64,000 nucleotides of DNA from Annona cherimola (Eukaryota > Streptophyta > Magnoliopsida > Magnoliales > Annonaceae). This document shows, piece after piece, positions 56,988-64,000 of the stretch. The DNA is taken from assembly GCA_030490835.1 (NCBI GenBank), contig CM059972.1, positions 17,771,764 to 17,835,763 of the forward strand, in the 5' to 3' direction. The notes under the pieces are model-generated. The model searched no databases and was not told where the DNA came from. It was given only the letters and a program-made list of their open reading frames with translations. Position numbers and translations under genes: made by a program. The first letter of the stretch is position 1, and every line of letters begins with the position of its first letter.

Positions 56988-57110
56988 ACCTAACTTAATC
57001 TAACAGCGTCTAATCGTATCTAACGGCATCTAACGGCATCTAACAATATCTAACCGCATCTAACAGCATCTAACCGCAATCTAACCGTATCTAATTTTTG
57101 AAATGTTATA

Positions 57111-58221
57111 AATATTTTACTTAATTTGTGTATTTTGCACAAGATATATAATTAATAATTCATTTCATAACTATGGAAACCTTTCAATAATTTTAAAAGT
57201 AAATAAATAATAATTAAAAATATTAACTAATTTAAATTAAATAAAATCAAATTTACGTAAATATTAAAATTGTAGAAATTATTATATATGACGCTATAAA
57301 ACTAAAATTGTAATAAATTATATATAATTTTAATTTATATTAATATATAAATATATGTTTCTTTTTGGGATTGGTTAAATAATCAATTTAGTAAATAACT
57401 ACATTTAATAGAAAATAAAATTGGCATTTTTGGAGGCCAGCGGGACGCATATACATATTTTACAAAATAAAATATTCATTTTTGGAGGCCCGCGGATACA
57501 TATAATAATGAAATTTGTAAAAATTATATAATAATGTTATTACAGTTTATATTACAAGAAATATAATAATTGTAATTTTCTGTTACCATTATCTACTAAA
57601 TTAAACTTGTAATACAAATTTATTTACTCCAAATGAACTCAATGTGGACAAATAATTTAATTAAAATTTATGTTGAATATAAAATTTATACAAAATTTTA
57701 TGTTATATTAGTTTACAAATCTAATCGAATATTTAATATAATAGCCTAAAAAATTAAAATAACTTAATTGGCAAACCCACTGAGGCATTTACCGGAACAG
57801 ATCTAGTAAATGTATGTATATCATAATTTTTTCAAAAGATTTTAGAATGGTGCATTATATAAACTGGTATGAAAATTTAAAAATATATAGTAAATGTCAT
57901 GTCCCGGTGTGACGTGATGTCGTCGGGTGTTTACCAACCTTGCCGCCGATATTAAATCGTCCGTCCCATTTACAGCAGAACAGATCAACTGCTGATGTGG
58001 CCGAGATTGATGGCTTATAGTGCATTGGTATGAGCGACTGAAAATTCTGATATATGCGAACTCTGTTCCGTCTTCTTCTTCTTCGTTGCGGAAACTCCAA
58101 GAAGACCATCACACGGCAATTTCTTCTGCTTTCCTCGGGCTGATTTCTGGTGCACTTTCTTCCTAGCGGTAGCAACAATGTCACGTCCCGGGCGTTAACA
58201 AGTTCATCAGCAACATCTCCG
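57111..58221. other. AT-rich flank, then upstream region of the broken gene
   Basis: The first 700 bases are extremely AT-rich, with a short direct repeat of CATTTTTGGAGGCC at about 57426 and 57477. From about 57900 the composition becomes balanced and could be the promoter and leader of the locus that follows; a 128-codon minus-strand frame there has no domain. Confidence 0.35.
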
Positions 58222-60775
58222 ATGGATTTTCCAGACGAGGTATGAATTTCAATTTTTTTCCGGACACAGTGTAGAATAGTCATTTCGTCGATATTATTTA
58301 CGCATGTTTAAAATATGTTCGGTTGCAGCTAACAGTTGTAAGTATTTGACAACAGTTACTTTATCTTAGATTAGCTCCTAAAATGCAACATTTTGTTGGA
58401 TTTTATTAATTCTGTATTGCATGCTCATTAAAGTTGTGCTGTTAGATGGAACAGAGTCATATTGCCACGCAGTCTAAAACCACCAGTTTATTTATGCTTA
58501 AAAAACACCGATTGATTTAAATATATATACATATTTATAATTCTGTGAAAGTAATTAAGGTGAATGATTTTTAATGGGGTAAGTAATATTGATAATGAAT
58601 TTTATCTTTATTTTTATCATAAAATGATCATTTTACGTATATTTGCATATGTATACCAAGTTATTATATTTTTAGAGATGTGTATGTATTTATCGTTGAT
58701 ATTTGAAATTAAAAAAATTAAAGTATCTCTAAAAATATTAAATCTTTAACATATGAATTAAAGATATTTTAAGATTACAATTTTACGAAAAGTAAAAATG
58801 TTAATAACTACGTACATGGCTGATTAAAAAATTCAATAATTGAGTTATCCACATGAGCTTTTGTGCCATTTTGTAAGGCGAGCTATAAATATTACGTAAT
58901 TGAGTTGACATTTTTGGAAAATTGTGTATACGTATTTTTTATTTTCAAATGGAGGAGCATTTTAGTCATTTATAATATATACAAATATCAAAAATAGTAA
59001 CTTTATTAGATAGATTAAATATATTAAGAATAAGAGTTTTATGAAAATAGAACAAAATATATTCTTGCGCTATCATGTCATTCTACTTCACGGAATGATA
59101 ACACTTAACAGGTTTTCTATTATAATTACATGTAAATGTGATTATTTGAACATGAACATCTGAATATTTCAAAATTAAATATGATGCATTAAAGGTGATG
59201 AGTAATTTAATCAAGATATAAGGAATGATTGCAAAACATACGTATGAGGTTTAATCATTATACGAATTTATTTTAATTTTCACATAATTATATATTATTC
59301 TGAATGGGTTTGTATGAGTTAAAATATCATTACATCCCTTCCATTAAGATTACACTAACGACCATTACAAATGTAAAGAAATGATGAAACGAAAACGATA
59401 ATTAAAATTTGATATTATATATCCTTTTTGAGAACGTTTTTATTATAATCGTAATGGGAATAACGGTTGTGTAAATGATCTTGACATTTCAAGGACTGCC
59501 TTTTTTCAGCACTGTTACTCTATTTATTTTTAATGAATTTTTACTCGATATGGAACTCCTTATGATATTATCTCACCATCATGCATATTCTGTTATAGGA
59601 CATTGAGAAAATGGTGCGAGCACATGTTGAGCATGTCCAACGGAATATCCGCCGAGTTGCGGTGAGAGAAAGAGTTCTTGAATATTTCTTGCTTGATAAG
59701 GTTTGATTTATTTAATATTTGAGTCATATGATAGGATCTCGAGGATCGAGTGAGAAACCTGCAACGTTCAAATGTACGGCGATTACCCTCTACCAAAAAC
59801 AGCCCCCCCCCCCCCCCGTCAATGGTGAAACAGGAATGCCTTCGGTTGTCATGCATTTGGATGATACATTTGAAATGGTCTATGCGTGGGACTTGAACGA
59901 TTGTCGGCAGAAGCCTCCAATCATATATGCTTGGCTTAGTCGGAAGACATCATCGCTTTCAACTTTGATGTACAAAGGAAAGACATGTATTGTAAAATTA
60001 TATCACATGTAAAACTTGAGTAAAAAATTTAGCTAACCACAAAGTCGCTATTACTAACATTTTGCAGGACCCAAACGATTTTAGACATCGCTCTCAGTTT
60101 GCAATGAACCTAGCCCATGTGCCGGTAGAGAAGATGCTACTACTTGAGTGTTGTCATTTGTATGGTGTCAGATTGTTGATGCATATACTATGATACTAAA
60201 TTTCCATCAACGAGAGGGAATATCTGGCGTACGACATCATTATTTCTCATCATTTATGGGGGGTAAGTAATTCAACCTTGAATGTTCATGTACCATATTT
60301 AATAGTTGAGACTATTAAATAACGTCACTTTTCCATTTCCTTCCTATCCAGAGGAGACTGTTAACAGGAAAGTTAGACGATATTGATGTCGAATGGTCGA
60401 TAGATATGCTTCAATATTGTGTCCATGATGCAGAATGGGTACTTGAATACTCACTATTTGCCAAATTAGTTGACAGTTTTTTTATACCGCTTTGTGCACT
60501 GATTGTGCTAATGTCCTTTGAAACAGTTGTTTTTGCCAATTCAATATCTTGATGGTACTTGGATTGCATATGCAATAGATATGTTACTTTGTGAAATACA
60601 CTATATTGATGACGTTGAAGAAGATAGGCAAATCAGATTTGTCTATTGGCATATAAACATAACACAACCTGTTTGGCATATAAATATTTCACAATCAAAC
60701 AACCAACTCAAACCGTTTAATGCCCAAACAAATCAATACTCCACACAACTTGTTTGGCATGTACAACCCTTATAA
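58222..60775 (+). pseudogene. Broken multi-exon gene, possibly Ulp1/C48-peptidase-like
   Basis: Six exon-like segments join at GT-AG borders, all in phase 0: 58222-58239 (ATG, donor GAG|GTATGA), 59599-59700, 59735-59991, 60068-60262, 60352-60438 and 60527-60775. Exons 2-3 read as a charged helical stretch (DIEKMVRAHVEHVQRNIRRV and DLEDRVRNLQRS). A later segment reads MPSVVMHLDDTFEM. The last has LFLPIQYLDGTWIAYAIDM, which resembles the W-x-x-x-x-ID region of Ulp1-type proteases with Thr where catalytic His would sit. A C15 run (59803-59817) throws the frame in exon 3, and exon 4 has a TGA near 60190. The catalytic Cys region is not visible. The first intron (1.36 kb) holds AT-rich foldback-core sequence. 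Family assignment is tentative; decay is clear. Confidence 0.5.
58560..59075. mobile_element. Foldback-core remnants in the first intron of the broken gene
   Basis: 58565-58800 and 58890-59070 contain core motifs (TTATTATATTTTTAGAGATGTGTATGTA with AAAGTATCTCTAAAAATATTAAA; CATTTTTGGAAAATTGTGTATACG) in partly inverted halves. Confidence 0.4.
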
Positions 60776-61101
60776 TCTATTCAAAATATTTCAAGCAACC
60801 AAAATTTTATATCTCAAGCAACTTGCATCAAATATCCAAAGAGAATTTGATATTCTAACAACCTGTTTAACATATGTCAAGCAAGCAATATTGTTAAACT
60901 TAAACAGACTTTCAACTGCCAATACTCTTTTACCATTTGACCCAAGAATGTTTAAGCATAAGCCCATCAAATACTTGGTAATCCTAACCAACTGCCAACA
61001 TAAATCAGCTGCTAAACTACCCATGAAAATGTTCACGAAAAACATATGCAGCAAGTATGCAAATGATTGCAGATTTCATTTTATTTTATTTTTATATTTT
61101 A
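60776..61101. other. Short phrase repeats
   Basis: CCTGTTTGGCATATAAA, CTTGTTTGGCATGTACA and CCTGTTTAACATATGTC recur from 60668 to 60880; nothing coding is supported. Confidence 0.35.
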
Positions 61102-61352
61102 GGTGTGTTTGGAAAATAATAAAATTTTTAAAAGAAGAATATGTTGGATGAAAATTATTCGAATGAAAGAGAATGATATGATATGATAGAAGTTATTATA
61201 AAAAAAAGTAGAATAAAATTAAAAGAGAAACGTAAATTGTATGGATAATTACGTAGAATGATTGAAAAGTACGATAATTTATATAGAAGAATATGTAACA
61301 ATAATTAAAAAATTAAATCCTTATAGATGGCACAAAATTTTAAACTAAAACC
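61102..61352 (+). mobile_element. Tourist-like MITE (GTGTGTTTGGT family)
   Basis: Begins GGTGTGTTTGGAAAATAATA and has the family interior (GATATGATATGATAGAAGTT, GAATGATTGAAAAGTACGAT). The right end near AAAACCAATCC is degraded. Confidence 0.6.
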
Positions 61353-64000
61353 AATCCATGTCCATGTCCACCATATAATTTGAAATACTAGCGATAATCA
61401 CATTTCCCTGCAAATATAATACTAATTATCATAAAAAAATTCAGTACTGCAAAGCTAAAAGATTGCCTCTTCACACTGCAAAAGTAGATCAACATCTTGT
61501 AAGGAATACTCAAAACTCACCGGAGAAACAACTTATGAAGCTTAAATGTCATTCATTCTTCTAATATATATAACAAGCATATACACTTGCCACCACATAT
61601 TTCTCATTAGGACTCTCATCCTAGTAGCGCTTTTAGACAAAATGACATGATGATGTTAGAGCAACATGAAATGTTAATTCTGCCTATATTTTTCACGATA
61701 TAACAGAGAAATAATCTTGAAGTCATGTTAAAGGAGTATATGCAGATGAATGTCTACATCTAGGTTCCATCTAATACTCGACGGCTTTGGGCACAATGAT
61801 GACTAAGTTGAATATATACATATGCACTAGCAACTTAATGAAGAACGCAAAAACGGATGCATTTTTGTTAAAAGTTTATTTATTCATATTTTTAGGAGTA
61901 TTTTATTTAGGATTTTGATAGCCGGAGGAGATAAAGCACCTGTGGTTAGTGCCAAGCGATAGATTGTCCAACAAACAAATACTCCAGAGGCAAACACAAT
62001 GGTTTATGTACTGAAGACAAACAGCGTAGGCCTAACTCACCTTGTCAGGTCATTGACAAAACATAACAGATTTTCCATACAATAAACTGTGTAAACAAGG
62101 ACAGTAAATCATTATCTCCAACAATGGGTCCATCCCATGCTGACTCAAATATGCAAATTGGAAAGCAGTAAGTTGTATTCGATTCAGACAGTGAACTCCT
62201 TTCACAAGGATCAAACCCATAAGCTAAACAAAATACGCAATGTGCACAATACCTCTATATTGCAACAAAACCAACTAAACAAGTCAGACAATAACACAAC
62301 ATGATTCTAGACAAACAGGATTATGTGAATGCAATTCTAGTTTGAGCAATTGCAGGAGATATCAGATCTTGGCTCTTTCCACCCTAAATTCCCAACGTCC
62401 AGACTTTGAATTGCAGAAGCGATAGTTCATTCAGATATTATATTCTTCTGTATTGAACTGAACATAAACGCTTTTTCGTTTGTACAAATTCCATGTGAGA
62501 TTGCAGCGGAACATTCACAGCAGGCTACTGCCTATATGAACTCCAAAATTGGTTAAACTTGGTAAGTATAAAGACTTACATAAGGATTATAAGAAACAAT
62601 ACAATTTTTAAAGCAACTAAAGTTGAAAAAGTCAGACAAACAAGCATACCAAAATTAGTACAAAGAAACATATATAAAATTACATTTTCAATCTCTTTTA
62701 CGTTAGTTGTCACATAATATTTGGGACCACTTTTATGGACGCTCAATCAAACATATTTGAAACAACAATATTAATCAAACAAAACAAATCCGAACAGCCA
62801 AACCACGGAATAGACCAAATTATATGTATATATAATGGAACTAAGAATTTCGACCATCTGCAATTTATTCAAAACCTATGAGGCTAAATATAATTGGCTA
62901 CCACAGAACATTGAATTGAATCGTTGAATTCAACAATAGGCAGTAATGTGGAATATATTTCTGCCCACCAAAGGGTTCCGAGAAAAATATAAATTGGAAA
63001 TTTTGGAAACACATCAATGGTGACCCCAAAACAGAATCGCAAAGCCAATATGAATGATACAAACAAACCCAGAACCTAGTTTCTTATAATTGTATTTAAT
63101 GTGTAGAGTATTTGGCCATTTCACCATAAGTCTTGCAATAAGTTGCACCAATCCGGCTGCCGATTTCAGTCACCAATAACTTCTACTTCACTATAATATT
63201 TTGGCAACAACGGCAGCCTTGGCGGTGGTCAACCTCTTCCTCATCGATAACTCGCTCACAATTGGCAATGCATTCACAAAACAAGCAAAAGTGCAAAAGA
63301 GATGTGAAAGTAGATCAGAGGCCGTGGGAGAAAATACCTAGGGAAGTGCACCGGCAAATGAAATTTACACACACACACATAAGAATACAAAAATTCAACA
63401 CAACATGTCTTATTAGCATTAAATCATAACCTAGTCATAAATTATTTTGTGGATTTCTATAAAACTAGTCAATCCAACCCTCTAATCAATGTCCTGGACA
63501 ATAAAAAAATGTCCTGGACAAGGAACCTAAATGATTGATAATGTCTTGACCACGAGATCTTTACTTTGCTTTTAATTTCAACAGCAACAGCCCAAAAGCA
63601 TAAGATAAAAAAGCTATTGAATCGGGTCAACTTCGTAAAAGTAAAAGCCTAGGACATACATTGACAATGTGCATGCAACAGCAGCTATGATCGGCTGATC
63701 TAGAGAAACCCCTTGAAGAGTAACATAGATTTTTGGACTCTACATTACTAGTTGGGAATGGGAATGGAAGATGGGTTGTGTATACACTCAATTGATGGCT
63801 CTGTTAGGAGGGCATAGTCAACATCCCATATATATAACATTTTATACCATTTGGAAGTATTACTTGCATCATTATCATATCAAATTGGCTAATAAATAGA
63901 GTTACAAATATAAGGAGATTCAAGACCATTTTAAACAAATCAACTGAAGAGAAATATATTATCAAGATTAATGAGTGATTCATCCTCAAGTCCACTCCAA
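61353..64000. other. No supported gene
   Basis: Composition is nearer that of introns or UTRs than the MITE-rich regions, and no known transposon was recognised. Near 63200-63345 both strands have short open stretches with protein-like composition (minus strand SMRKRLTTAKAAVVAKIL, ending in TAG at about 63194), but no ATG-to-stop gene or splice partner could be shown. Confidence 0.3.

Larger units (their letters stand above)
53460..57110. repeat. Satellite array with three nested repeat levels
   Basis: Level 1: 10-bp units CATCTAACNG (N mostly A or C), in runs of about 6-9. Level 2: each run is followed by an AT-rich spacer of about 140 bases (TAATTTTTGAAATTAATAAG, ATGATCCTAGGCCCCTTATA, GTCATTTAGACCTTAATTAC, CATATAATATGATTTAATGA), forming monomers of 204, 214, 224, 233 and 234 bp. 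Level 3: five monomers form a higher-order unit of about 1,109 bp present three times with only isolated differences. The outermost monomers (53460-53660, 56988-57110) are the most irregular. The 10-bp period shifts every reading frame, so it is noncoding. Confidence 0.95.

Noticed and set aside
53460..57110. CRISPR-like array of regularly spaced short repeats
   Set aside because: The spacers are themselves repeated and near constant, no cas genes are present, and the context is a plant nuclear genome; it is a satellite.
53460..57110. Interstitial telomeric repeat (TTTAGGG/CCCTAAA type)
   Set aside because: The basic unit is the 10-mer CATCTAACNG, not a 7-mer, and no CCCTAAA runs occur.
60791..61054. 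Minus-strand 87-codon frame and plus-strand 143-codon frame at 60720-61151
   Set aside because: They lie over short phrase repeats and a MITE end, with no domain on either strand.

Overview
The window looks like nuclear DNA from a flowering plant. It is AT-rich with only a few compact genes, which are typical plant families (GH18 class III chitinase, P-class PPR protein, TMEM45/DUF716 membrane protein, GIS/ZFP8-type C2H2 factor). They sit among MITEs, hAT and Mutator-like elements, LTR remnants and a decayed caulimovirid (endogenous pararetrovirus). I cannot name the species from sequence alone.

Layout. 0-0.3 kb: small two-pass membrane protein gene (-). 0.6-9.3 kb: accessory DNA with foldback elements, hAT-like copies and two LTR-like blocks in head-to-head orientation. 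9.35 kb: tRNA-Ala(AGC). 10-13 kb: MITEs and short tandem duplications. 13.3-14.0 kb: C2H2 zinc-finger gene (-). 14-28 kb: intergenic DNA with a foldback element bearing a clean 9-bp target duplication, a hAT nested in a MITE, and a 1-kb GC-rich Mutator-like element. 28.25-35.5 kb: almost one genome length of a broken Petuvirus/Florendovirus-like pararetrovirus. 38.9-39.8 kb: class III chitinase (+). 42.3-43.2 kb: DUF716 protein (-). 44.8-46.7 kb: PPR protein (-). 53.46-57.11 kb: satellite with three nested repeat levels (10 bp, 204-234 bp, about 1,109 bp). 58.2-60.8 kb: a broken gene-like locus whose six exons only appear when phase-0 GT-AG junctions are followed. 61.4-64 kb: no gene I can support.

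The genes do not form a pathway; they are independent loci in a transposon-rich landscape. The intact ones are mostly intronless, single-exon reading frames. The most unusual structure is the higher-order satellite: three nearly identical 1.1-kb copies, each made of five diverged monomers whose lengths differ in steps of about 10 bp. Also notable are a foldback-element group that keeps one AT-rich core but carries different GC-rich palindromic ends, and a hAT insertion that can be read against its own empty site.
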